From NCBI GenBank assembly GCA_030704615.1, contig CM060733.1, positions 13,020,001 through 13,084,000 of the forward strand: DNA of 64,000 bases, in the 5' to 3' direction. A program made the translations under genes and the position numbers. The stretch's first letter is position 1. Each line of letters opens with the position of its first letter. Below, one piece after another: positions 11,505-24,000 of the stretch. The notes under the pieces were generated by a model. That model made no database searches and was not told the origin of the DNA. It worked only from the letters and a program-made list of their open reading frames with translations. This DNA is from Takakia lepidozioides (taxonomy: Eukaryota > Streptophyta > Takakiopsida > Takakiales > Takakiaceae).

Positions 11505-12324
11505 TCCCTTACCATGATAGTGGTTTTTGGGCAACATTGAAGGGTTAATGTATTATTTAGGGGCTGAGCCAGATACCATTGGGGAGCTTACACCAAGACC
11601 CACCTAATGCTTATTTTTCCAGAATTAGTGATTGTTTTAGGCTGGGAAATTAGTTTAAATTTAGTTTTCTGCTTAGAAAATCGCCAAAAATTAGGAATAG
11701 AAATAATTAAATCTAGGATTTTTATTTCTAGTTCATAGTTAGGAGAGCTTACTAGGATAGCATGTTCCCATTTTCTTTGTTATTTTTAGGAAAATAGCCA
11801 TGAGCCTTAGAAATTAACAGGGAAATTGGGATAGTATCCAGGAATTAAAGTTTTCTTCCGCTAGGCGAGGGTATGCTCTCCCCTCCGGATAGCGGAACAA
11901 AGGTGTCTCATTTGCACGCACGTGCGATCTGGGGAAGAGTGAATGTGAAGTCCGACCTAAGCGGATTGCTCTTAACGTTTTGCAGAGTCTTCAGGAAGAA
12001 GTCACTCCATGCGAGGAGGACCTTCCGAGGAGACCGTATAACTCCGGGATGAAGCCATGTTAATGCTAATAAAGAAGTTTTGGAAGGCAATTAGATAGGA
12101 GTAGATTCCGTAGGTGACACAAACGAATTTTGCCCCGCAAGCATATGAGTTGGACCCTGTGCTGGCTGGTAGTCTAGATTAGCGTTCCCTCCATTGACCG
12201 CGGACCCTCCGCCAAGCTTAGCGACACATCTCACGGGTGGGCGGTTCTTGAGCCCAACCCATCTCATTGACGTCGCTTCCTCCCCTTCGCGATTGCGCGC
12301 GCGGCGAGGCTCGTCATGCACCTG
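11505..12324. other. DNA interrupting the LINE, right of the solo LTR
   Basis: No gene was recognised. 11505-11900 is AT-rich with TAG/TTAGG-type words. 11905-12320 is more GC-rich, with short minus-strand open frames (12399-12091, 12090-11908) that show no domain. It ends where the LINE coding remnant resumes. Confidence 0.5.
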
Positions 12325-12990
12325 CGATAGGATCTGGAAAGACACATAGAGGAAAGATCGTGCTTCAAAAGTGTCAGGCTTTCTCTGGAACTTGCTCACA
12401 GAATTCTCCCTGTGAGATCAAAAACTCATGAGGACCAGCCAACCTGCCCTATGTGTCATGCAGAACCAGAGTATATTGAGCATTGTTTAACGTCATGCAT
12501 AATGGCTAGAAGCATATGGAGAGTTGTGGTGGGGTTTTACACTCACTGGGTCTCCTTCCCCCAACCAGTATGCACGTCTCTATTGCTTCTAAACTTTCAA
12601 CCAAACCATTCCCAAATTGACTGTCATGTCTGGGCCTCACCTAGAGCCCTTACTTTGTGGAATATTTGGAAGGCCAGATGCAAATGGGTCTATGAGGGTA
12701 AGTCCCCCAGAGGCAGATCCGTGTTGTTTTATGCATATGAGGATCTGCTTCCTGAGGGGAGAAAGGTTTGGGATTCTGTCTGTGCAGCTATTCCCAAAAC
12801 TTCAAAACAACGCTGTTTCAGGATTTCGAACAGTCCTGGGGAAAAAGCGGCGTGCTCGGCTCCTGTCTTCCCAACATGCATGTTAAATGGCAAGACACAG
12901 TCCCCCCTCAATGGGAAGTCGGGGAGGAGGCGGAATTCAATTGGAGGCACAAGAGAGCTCGGGACACTAAGCTTAGAACTCAACTGAGGT
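12325..12990 (+). mobile_element. L1-type LINE ORF2, zinc-binding tail, part 2
   Basis: The frame at 12330-12400 reads DRIWKD and SGFLW, and continues after a one-base frameshift as LAHRILPVRSKT. It then carries the reverse-transcriptase zinc-binding signature CPMCHAEPEYIEHCLTSC (about 12448-12501), followed by ARSIWRVVV and a W-rich tail to a stop at 12987. These are the segments expected directly after the remnant that stops near 8065, on the same strand. The two pieces are therefore best explained as one LINE split by later insertions. Confidence 0.82.
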
Positions 12991-13314
12991 TTTGATACCT
13001 GGACCTTCAGTCGATCGTCTCCCAGCTGCTGCTACCAACGTCACTGCTCCAATTTCCTATCACGATCGTCTTCTTACTTCGGCACTATGCAGTTCCCCTG
13101 CTATCTCTTTGTGTTTCTCTTTGCTTACTTCAGTGCAGCTCAGATCAGCTAGATAAAACTCTCAACATATTGATATCAGCTGCCCTTTCATCACCCTCTT
13201 TGAACCACTACCTCCTCTTCAGTTACATCTCTTAACTATTCAATTCCACATTACTCCAATTCTCACCTTGGTTACCATATGTTTAGCATGTTGCTAGGGT
13301 TTCGGGGAAGTTAC
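12991..13314. other. LINE 3' flank, nothing recognised
   Basis: Pyrimidine-rich sequence, perhaps the LINE 3' untranslated region. It ends at the first base of the non-autonomous hAT. No gene, RNA or repeat unit was identified. Confidence 0.4.
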
Positions 13315-14140
13315 CAGTGTTGGGCGGTTCTTGCATTTGTGAAGGAACCTTCGGTTCCGGTTCCACAATTATTTCAAGAGACGGTTCCGGATCCGGTTCC
13401 GGTTTTTTTTTATTGAGCGGGTTCCGGTCTGGTTCCGGATCCAACTTTTAAACATGGGGGCGGTTCCAGTTACCGGTTAGTTGCTGATAAAAACCATCGG
13501 TTCCGGTTAAGTTCCAGTTCTATTTAAAAATTATATTTGTTTAATTTAATTAGATTTAAAATGTTTTATCAGTCCGGTAGATTAAATAGCAGTGTATTCA
13601 CATATTTGAACTAAAATCCAACGATTTTGTTAGTTTTCACTAACACAAAAAAAACAAACAAAAATACTCTAAATAAACTGGTAGAAGAAAATGGGTAAAA
13701 TTTTAGGGTTGAAAGTACTATTCAGCTACCTGGCAAGTATTGGCATCTTCAAACATTTTATTAATGAACTTAGCCAGGATATCATGGAGCTGGAGATTGA
13801 ACCCAAGATCTCATGGCGCTTAAGCATTGAACATAGAATCTCATGGCCTTCAAGCATTGAACCCAGGATCTTAGGAGCTTGAGAGCATTAAATAAGTTTT
13901 GCCCTGGGCCCACCAGCCCCACCAAGGGGTCAAGAACCGGAACGTGTTTTTATCCCCATGCGCCCCGGTTCTCCGGTTCTCACACCCAGTAGGAACCGCC
14001 AATTCGGTTCTGCGCCGATCCCCATTGGCAGGTTCTGGTTCCGGGTCAGGTTCTATAGGAATGGGCCCGATTCCGGTCCGATTAACCTGAACCTGAACCG
14101 GCGGTTAACCTGGGTCCCGGCGGGTAACCGCCCAACACCG
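13315..14140 (-). mobile_element. Non-autonomous hAT element (deletion derivative of the 41964-49501 family)
   Basis: It starts CAGTGTTGGGCGGTT and ends with the inverse, with one substitution at the last bases (CAACACCG). The left end matches the right end of the autonomous element and the right end matches its left end, so this copy lies in the opposite orientation. Both ends carry the GGTTCCGGTTCC subterminal repeats. The 826-bp interior encodes no transposase. The flanking octamers (GAAGTTAC and GAAGCCTT) share only their first half, so the target duplication is decayed or the ends come from different insertions. Confidence 0.82.
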
Positions 14141-14154
14141 GAAGCCTTCCCGGC

Positions 14155-14236
14155 CTCACTTGTGGTTATTTTTTCCACCTTTTGTGACATTTAATTTGAT
14201 TAAAAGGGCCATTGTTCCCCTTTCTTATTAAAAAAA
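14155..14236 (+). repeat. Short repeat with A-rich tail, shared with 41455-41535
   Basis: The sequence around 14162-14210 (GTGGTTATTTTTTCCACC, then TTAATTTGATTAAAAGGGCC, then poly-A) recurs at 41456-41530 in the same orientation. A common 3' body ending in an A-run suggests the tail of a SINE or LINE. At 41 kb it follows a tRNA-like head; here the head is missing or replaced by the hAT. Confidence 0.6.
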
Positions 14237-15087
14237 AAAAAAGAAGCCATTTTTCCAGCTACCACCAATCTACAATTATGTGGCCTATCTAAAGAGCTTG
14301 GAGACCATTAAAATAGGATAACTTTACAATGATTTACTTCTACTTAACTAACTGAAACTATAATAGGTGTTTCTACAGTTTTGCCAAAATGCACTCTCTC
14401 TCCACACGAAATTCCTTATAACATAGTTGATCACCTGTATCTCACGAAACCAACTGCCGATTTTGGAAACCCCTCTTCGTCACTTTGTAATGTTAACGCC
14501 ATGCTAGCTATGAACAAAGGGGTTGTTGGATAGGGAATAAAACCCCTTGACCCACGCTGGGAACAAAGCTTGGCGGTAAGTGTCCTCCAAAACTGGGATC
14601 GTTTCAACACCTCTTCTCGAAGATGTTACAAAGATTAGAATAAAATAAATTGTACATTTAAACAGTCCAGATAATCTCACCACACAATACTAGGATCTGT
14701 ACGTGTCACTGCATCCGATTCTACTCGAGTATTAAAAGTACACTTAGCAATTCACAAAAAAGTTACATAACCATCACCACAGTATATGGCCATGAGCTGT
14801 GAGCTTGATTATAATGTTCAGATTGCTGCAGTCCTAAGGCCTGGATTTTGCCAACCACAAAGGTCTACATAGTCAACAGGATCGCTTGCTGGATCCTAAA
14901 CATTATGCCATCCGTACTAGGTTTTGGGTACTATGTATTCCAGTTGAAGGATCAATCAATCAATCAATCTACATTGAAAATCGTCATATCACCTATTTAT
15001 CACTTGCTTGACCAGACACTCAAACCCAGCATTTTTTTGGCTTTATACAGAAGATGGGAGAGAGAGGGAGAGGGAGGGTAGCAGCAG
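14237..15087. other. 3' flank of the SPS gene
   Basis: AT-rich DNA downstream of the SPS stop codon (15088, minus strand). It should hold the SPS 3' untranslated region and polyadenylation site, which cannot be placed exactly. An AATC-type microsatellite lies at 14950-14972. No other gene was seen. Confidence 0.5.
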
Positions 15088-18000
15088 TCAGAAGTTCAAA
15101 CCGAGTCTCTGTAATCCATGTAGTATTGATGCACAAGTAAATTCCTCTGTAGTCACAATGTTGGGCCCCTGAGACTGTGCCACATCAGCCTTTTGGTAAT
15201 TCCTGCTGCCGCGTAGTTTCTCCTCAGACCCACCTTCCACAGCGTGTTTCAGGATTATAGTTTTATGTGTACCTGAGATCATCTCTTCATAATCGGTGTC
15301 CCCTGTCTCACCCATAATCACATACATATTGGCAACATCTAGTCCCCACCGAACAAAGAAGTACCTACGCCCAAAACCCACAACATCTGAGCATCTCCCA
15401 TCAAGACAAATTTGAACCCATCCTCTTTTATACTGATCTGCAATGTTCAGAAAGGTACTAATCCAAAAAATCTTGTACCAGTAAGTTACATTACTATATG
15501 ACAGTGTTCCCCTCAGGTTATGAACACAGCCAAAACGGATTGGAATGTGGTTATAGTTCAGGGGCAAGGCAACCTATTGAAATTTCTGCTTCCAGAGGAA
15601 CATATGAACATCTACAAAGAACCTCCCTCTCTGTTGTGCTTTTTGTTCGTTTGCAAATGTCCTGCAAGCCCTTTGAAATTCCTTGCATAGTATGTTCCAG
15701 GTAAAGTGCTTCTATGGTTCTCTCTCTCTCTCAATCGCCACAAGGCTCCGGCAAACAACGTCTAATGAGTACATTCTCTCTCTTTACAAAGCTCCATTTC
15801 TATCGAGAAACATTCTTGGTTCTCCGAGATGATAGAATCTTGCGGCCCAATTACCTTTCGGCAGCTTTATCTCCTTCTCTCCTGAGGGCATTGGGGAGGT
15901 TCAGGGTGGGCTCCCACAACCCACGGATAGAGACTGGCAGATGGGAAAACCTGCAGCGGGAGGACCGCCTATTGCACAGGGCGCAACCAGGAAATTGAAA
16001 CTGAAGAACACTTCTTCTATTGCCTTCTATATTATGAGATCTGTGGGAGATTCCACTGAGATTCCGTGGAACCCACACTGAAGTCTTTCACTATGAAGAT
16101 CAGAAATTCCTGGCAGCTTACCTGCATGAGGCACTCACCTTTAGAAATCACTCAAACAATAGTTTTTATCTCTGGCTCTGGTTTTTGTGTCCTCTCTCAT
16201 GTTTTCTTCCATTTTGTCCCATAAGCTCTATGAGCTTCCCACGGACGTTATAAAGCACCATTTCATTTCATTTCTCTTTCTTGTTTCTTTCTTTCTCTTG
16301 TCCGATAATCTCTTTGAGCTTTCCACTGAAGTACCATGTCATTTCATTTCCTCTCTGGGATGCAGCTCACACTTCAGATAGTGATCACGCCATGAACTTT
16401 CCAGATCAACAGGTTTGTGTGTTTTCTCTCTCAATATGTTGGATCAAACCCAAACAATGCAAGTACCTGAGGGCCTGTGCTCTTGAAGCCAACAAGGGCA
16501 GCACATGTAGTCTAGTTGCATTCTGGCAATATATTACATGGCACCGCAGCCCCCTCATCCGCAACCGCTGCCTTAGTTCATCAACAGGTGGAGCCTGCCC
16601 CATCCATACCAATACTCCACTGCCAATTACTCTCCTTAGACAGCAGCAAGCCCTACGTTGAGCTTCACTACTACCAGCACAATTTAGGTTTCCTGCTTGT
16701 TTGGAAGCCGTCTGCTTAAGAGTGTGAGAGACACAAGAAGAAAAATTCACTACAGGAGCACAACGTGAAGAGTTAAGAAAAAGCAAAGAAGAAATGAAAT
16801 GAACCTTCGGAAAGGAAAGGAAAAGAAAGGACGTTCTAATATCCAGTGATTTTCAGAGAGTTTATGGAGTCCATGAACTCAAAAAGCTTATGGCAGAGAG
16901 CTCAGATGTTTAACCCGAAACATGGGAACATTTACTTCTGCTTAGGGAAAAATTGGCACATGTCAGGAGAGAGTTTAGTGACATACGACAGACAGGTTGG
17001 TGACGTTGTATGCAAGGCAATGGGAGTTGCACCGGTTGTCCTCTTCCACTAAAGGACATTCTCCTTGCCTCTGCGATGCTTGTCCATCAGGTGACATCAA
17101 CCGGGGCATAGTCGTACGAAGACCTTCATAGGCCCAACGATAATCAATGTGGGATTCATAGTCAAGGTCCAAAATCAAAGTAGCTTCGGACACACATTTA
17201 GTATCCTCGCTATTCTGAGCAACTCCAGTGTAATAGAGCTCGCTGCCACTCCCACAAATTAGGGCATCGAATTCCTGAAGAGAAATCCCATTCATATTGA
17301 ACATTGACAATGTCTCCAACACACTCAGGGCAGTAGAGATGGCAAAAGCAGTCGACTGAGCACCGGACTCCCTTACAGCCTTGATAAGATCTTGAAAGAT
17401 CCTGAAAAGACCCTTACTGGGTTTCCCAGTTCGGGTATCATAGCTATCAACTGCAAACACCACCAGACTTTTCATCCTCTTCAATATCGGCACTTTGGGT
17501 TGTGGATTTCCACTACTGTGTGCCACCCCAGGATGTCCACCATGTTGAATGCACTCATTCTGGACATGGTTATTCAGTGCCTCCATCACATGCTCCATGT
17601 TTGTCTTCTGTCCACTGACGAAGTCAATGTTTTCGAAAACTTTCTCCACATTGGTTTGCTTGGTGGAAGACCCTCCGGTCAGCTTCTCTCCATCGACAGA
17701 AAGATGAAGAGAGATGTCATTAACATCACGCAGGGAATCTTCCTGAGACTTAATATCCAACTCTCCTCCATTTACTGTTGTCTGTTTCATCCAATGTGGG
17801 TGTCGCATCCGACACAATTTAATGCGGGAAAGGTAAGTGAGGCAGTGCTGAGGCCATGAGTAGAGGTGAATATTCTTCAACCCATTTCTTCGGCACTCAT
17901 TCCAGAGGATGCGGTCAGATACCAGCTTCAATAAAGCCTCTCCGATGGCTTTATGGTCATGTGGGTCGACCAGGACTCCATTGTTCAGGGCCTGCATCCT

Positions 18001-21000
18001 CATTACCAAGTTGCTTCGAGAGAGGAAGAAATGAAATGGGAAAAAAAGGAACTTTATAATGTCCCTGGGAACCTCACAGAGATTATGGGACAGAGGAAAG
18101 CATGACACGAACAAAAAGAAGTGGGGGCCCCACCATGCAGCCTAAAAACTACAATGATATTTCTAGAGAATCTCTAAGGTGGATAGCCTCATTTTGATAT
18201 GCTATCTCCGATCCCAAAATGAAACACCCTGCCAGACACTTGGGGTCCTCAAAACTGAAAGCTTATGCCACAGATTTGAGTTTCCCTAAGCAAAATTGGG
18301 ATTGGCTGTCTCTAAACAGGTGGCAGTAATGTTCCCAGATTCCATAGTAGAGAGAGGAAAAAGAAAGAAAAACTTTTTAATATTCAGAGGGCCGATGGCC
18401 AATGGGACAAGTAGAACAGGAAGAAACCACTTAAGGAAACATCAACAATCCCCAAAGACAAAGTGCCTCATGCAGGTAGAGGGAATGGGGTAGAGTTGAG
18501 GGACATACTACAATCAACATACACCAATAGGCATAATCAATTCTATCATCAGTTGCATTAATCAAACAATGGTCCTATCCCAGTAGAAGACTTCACAAAA
18601 ATGGTGGGAAGAAGGTACCCTATGAATATCAACAGGGCCTCCATTCTTTGTTGCCACCATTGGCAACCCATGCGCTGCAGCCTGCACTACAGCATGATGT
18701 CAGCCGAGAAATCTTCCTATCTAATACTAGATGTTACTTCAGCCTCACTAGCTCAATCCTGGTTTGTCTTGATTTGCTTCTGACTACCATCACATCAATG
18801 TTCTCTTTCCTTCTGGATTCAATAAGTTTCCTCCCAGTACCTCAATTAATGTGAGACCAAATGGTTCCACCAGAGCTGGGTTGATAAACACTCCCTGCAA
18901 GTTCCAAACATGATAGTTTTGAGCAGCTGTTAGATCAAAATCATCTGATACACAAAGATCATCTGACCATTCATGAAAACAGAGTCTCTGTTTCCCGGAA
19001 AGCATGATCTGACATTTTCGCTGAGAGCCCAACAGTGTGATGACAGTGTCAATTGGATGGTTAACATGTACTAGTGTCCTGTTTTGACTTAGAGGGAGTC
19101 CCGTGACGAGCAAGTACAGACAAGACAAGCAACCAATCCCATCCAACAACTTCCACCCCTTGATGAGCCCCCAGATTGAATTTACTACTAAAAACCATCA
19201 GCTGCAAAGTCTACACATAGCAAGAGTGACGACCTTGTACCTACACAGAGGTTGATATGACTACCAGACTACTATGTCCCAACAACATAATATCTATTTC
19301 ATCTAGTTCATTCCTCTGCCCAGATCATATTAATTTGTAACAAAAAATTTGACTAGAAAAAACCACGTACCTTCGTTTTAGCTGCAAGCCCGTAAATATC
19401 AGGCACATCACATTGCTTGTGGTGCTTGGGATAGGCCACTTGACCATAAAGGTCGTATTTGTCGATCAATTTCAGTGCTGTCATGAGTACCGCTCCACTG
19501 CCTCCAGACATGTCATCTATGTCATCTCTGTTCCCCATTATTAATGTCTGCAATCAAACCACCACAGCTTTGAGTTCCATTTTGATACAGAAGTTCACTG
19601 TAAGAATTCCAACTGAACTGTGTGGGAGAGAAGAAGAAGAAGCAGAAACATGATATGGAGAGAAAGCAAGAAACTTTATGATGTCCATGAAAGCTCAAAG
19701 TGCTCCTGTTCCACCCCAATATTACTATGCACTTCTGCAGAGAAATTCCCTGCAAAAGAGGCAGTAGTAGCGGCCACGGATTTTGCGGACAGTGAAAGAA
19801 GAAATGTTCCCACAGTCTCCATCTCTTGTCTGTCTTCTCCCTGCGCTGTCGAATGGTCATGCGGGCTTGGACTGGTAGCCACCTAGAGAAGGAACTTCAT
19901 AATGTCCACTGGAAGCTCAAAGAGCTTACGGGATAAAGGAATAGAGAGGGCTGGGGGTAAGGGAAAGAGGGAGTTACCAGATTGGCTAATTCACGCAGTG
20001 GACGGCACTCTCCAAATGCCCTCAACAAAGTGGTGATGTTCTTCTTTGGGTCTGGACGCGCCAGTGCCAATAACATGGGCTTGTGTGGGTTACTGAAAAA
20101 ACGCATTATCTGTTCTTCCCCATCCCAGCAGAGCACACAAATACACCCATTAAATTGCTGAGCGCTGATCTCTGTTGTACCTTAATGGCCACAAGGCTAC
20201 GGCAAACAACGTCTTATGAGTACAATCTGTTGTACCTCATCTTACAGAACATTTATGCCTACTAACACAATTTTTTGCATATCTTTGTCTAATGCTGCAT
20301 TTTTCTTCAAAGAATTGAAGGAGAGTCAGCAGGGCTCGAAAGCAAGGTTCCCTTCCACCCTTGTCTCTTTCTTCATAGAGTTTCTCTCTTTTTTTCTCTC
20401 TCACAAGAATTACTGCCATCCTCAAGATGCCATGGCTAGAACCAGGCTGCTGGACAAATACCTCATCCCAAATGGGCGGATTTGCAGAAGGTAATATAGG
20501 TGAAAGCGCAGTACCATCTGGGCCTGTGTCTAGATCACCTTCTAGAATATCGCCTGCATCTTGGTCCACCATGTTGCTGAAATCCATACCAGGAGGTATC
20601 ACCTACAACCACAACGGTGCATTCTATCATGCTGCATGATACCTCTTCCATGCATATAATCTTCCAATATCTGTTAAGTTTTTTGGCTTTTCAACATTAC
20701 TTTCTGCCTGCTCATCTGCCATTGCTGCAGCGAGAGAAATGAAATGGTACATTATAACGTCCGCGGAAAGCTCAAGACAGAGAGAGACAGAGAGAGTGGG
20801 AAGGGCCACTGACCACCATGCTAGGCATATAGCGGCCATGGGAGCTCACACAACGTCGTGCACGTGCCCTAAGTACCTTCTCCATCTTTACATCAAATCC
20901 ATCATATAAACCCCATTGCTGTTCAATCTCCTGCTTGGTACTTGTTATCACTAACTCTGCAGCATCCAATGCGAGCTCTTCAGCCTCAATACGCCGCATA

Positions 21001-24000
21001 ATTTTGTATGTTGAATTAATGTCCTCCGACTGTCGTCCCTGAACGAGTAACTGTTCCAGCTTGCTTCGACCAAGGGAATGGCCAGTGATAACCATGGGAA
21101 CGTTCAGGGCACCAGATAGTAGTGCTGCAATGTCACCAGCATCAGCATAGTGCCCATGAATCACATGGGGCCATATGAGCTCCCCACCAGAAATTTGTTC
21201 ACCCAGTGCTTTGGCCATATTGAGGATGTGTGCCAGTGCCCCATCAACAAACTCCTGGACATAGGGCCATAAAAGCTCCTTGCGAATGTATTGGTCCCTG
21301 TAAAATCTAGTACTGGTGAAAAATGATACAGAGAAAGAATGTCCTGATAAGACGTCGTTTGCTGTAGCCTTGTCCCACTACTGGAGTGAGCCTCTCACAA
21401 AGGTGGTGTATGTTCCCTCTTATTCCACCCAATCTGAGCGCACGGGGTCTATGGCCACCGCAGTACAAACAATTAGTGCGGGCTTTCCAGATTTCCTCAT
21501 AGAAATCCCTTCACACAAGCATCAATCTGCTGTGTGAGAGACCCCACGGCCAGGGCTTTAGGCTCAGCCTCGAGATTTTGAAAGTCTTCAGGCCATCCAC
21601 ACATAAGTGATTGATAATCTCCTTTTTCTCTCTTAATCAAAGTCAAAGTAGAACTACAACACCACCACTCTAAAGACTCCATACATTGCCTGGAGGAGGG
21701 CACACGGAGACACTGGGGAGAACCAGGGGAACCATGCACGTAGCCTGATTTTGTTGAGCTCATGCCCAGAATGGAAGAGACACTTCTGGATGACAAGTGA
21801 CTATACTTCAAGGAGAGGAGGGTTAGCATGACTAAGGATTACTGCTAGCATACCTGGGTCCGCAGGGGATGCGCACGATATATGCACCACTGCTTTCTCC
21901 AACTTCTTGATTGTCCTCACAGGGTCCAGATGTCAACATTTCAGTTGGTTCCCCATAGCTACAATCCACAACTGGGGAACAAATTTGTCGGGTCAAGAGA
22001 TCTACACGGTACACTTCCGGCATCATAGCCAATGCCCTTGCAAACTCCACCACATACTTCACCTGCCTCACCTCAGATTGTTACACAATGGTCAGTTTAA
22101 AGTGATAAGGAGGAGTAGTGACACTGAAGCTAAGAAAGTCCAGTCCCCTGGTTGTCTGAGTGCCATACTGTCTCACACTTCTTTCCTGGAGAAACTCACA
22201 AATTGCATCATTAAACCTTGAAACTTGGAAAGGACCATTGAGATGAAGGTATATATGTAGGCAAAAGGAGATACAACCAGAGTATCAAGTTTATCTTTTA
22301 AGGATTGAAGTAGGCTGCCATACAAGGGAATGAGAAATAATTAAATAGCAGTTCAACGTTATTACAAAGTTTAAATTATCAACCAGTTGGCATGCACTGG
22401 ACTTCAAATTCTTGTCCACAAGGCTATCAAGCAGGAAGATGTTTGTCTTGAGTAACCTGTCCACCAGTGTCTGAATCTCGGCCAAGCTCCATATTATCAC
22501 CACGCACAAGGCCATGCAAGCTGCAATCACACACTCAGACTAAAACACACTGTCCGTCCCTCGTGGTTTATAAGTAAAGAAGGGAATCTGAGTTTTGTTA
22601 GGAGAGCCCCCTTTCATGCTCCTTTGGCCAGAATCTGGATCAAAGGTTTGAGAATGTGTGAGTACTCTAACGACAGCACAAAGTCTACTGACATTGCCAA
22701 TTTGACCAATATTTTAAAAACTCACGTTGTCAATGCGATGCGAAATGCTGGTAGGTATTGACATTTTGCGGACTCACAAACAACATAATCCCTCTGACCT
22801 CTTTCCCCGTCCAAGAAACAGGGCCAGAATGTGATCAAAAGTCCACGTTGATGACAACTTAGTCAAAATGCCCTTTTACAGGCCATTAACAATCTACAAT
22901 TTGTCAAAAGGCGTAATCCTTCCATTTCATTTACCCTTTCTATGCAACAGGGTAGGAGAATTTTTTGCTGCCAGCCAGTCTCGTTGCATCCTTCTTCTTG
23001 GACAACCAATGAATAGAGTGGAAGAGAAAAAAGTTTCAAGTCATGAAACGCAAAGGTTTTATACCAGTGTAGCCCGCAGTTAGTTCTAGCATAAAACTTC
23101 GAAGTTGCAGCAGAGGACTCAAATTCCCCAATATATGGGCCTTGATGAAATATCGTCAACTTGATGGCATTTTCTTGCCTTTACAACATAAATAGAACCT
23201 CCCAGGTTCAACAACCACATAAAAGAACCTTAGTCAGAAAATACCTTATCAAAACAACATATAAATGCCGCTTCTTGGGTTGCTCTTTTGGGCCATCAGA
23301 TGCTTGGCTAACTGAAATAGCATTACTGCTATCCAATGGGGGTCCATCAAAAAAGTGGTCAGGTTTCTCCCCCTCTGACAACTCTTCAGACATGTCCTCT
23401 GTGGCATATTTGCGTCCTTGATCTCTCTCCATATGCCGCTGTGCCAGCTGCTTGGCATCCTCCCATGCAATCTGCATACAGGAAATTTAGTCTACATTAT
23501 TCCCTAAGGATGTATGTAGCCCATTGCTCCTATCAGCTCTGAGAAGATGAACTATCATCAAAATGTCCCAATTGCAAATGTGTGGATATGTCCACATCGG
23601 TCAGTAAAAGCTGAGTAAAAGCTGTCCCTGGACAAAGTTGCCAATCAATCATCCCCAGCATATGCTTTCCTGACAAGCAGCTATAGTGTTACTGCCCTTG
23701 GAGGCAAGTGTACCTCTAGCTCACGCCTAGCTATAGAACACAGGTGCAACTGACTATATTCTAACAAAACAAAAACCTGTAGTCATAATCATGTAAACCC
23801 TTATCCCTCTGCACCTCTACAGAAGTACAAACATCCGTCCTCACATAACCTGGCTCTCAGGATGCTCCAAGGCTGCGCAACCTTGGATGTGATATCTCAC
23901 TGGCATTTAGTCTATCTCCAGGAATCTGAAGTTTGTCCAGCAAACCAAAGTGTACACTGCATAATCCAAACTGCTCTGGTCTCTCTCTCACTAGTAGAGA

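Noticed and set aside
8066-12324. GTAGGTGCAT near 8074 and ATGCACCTGC near 12317 as terminal inverted repeats of a 4.2-kb transposon
   Set aside because: Only about ten bases match with one mismatch, no target duplication fits the LINE frame, and the interval contains a separately inserted solo LTR.
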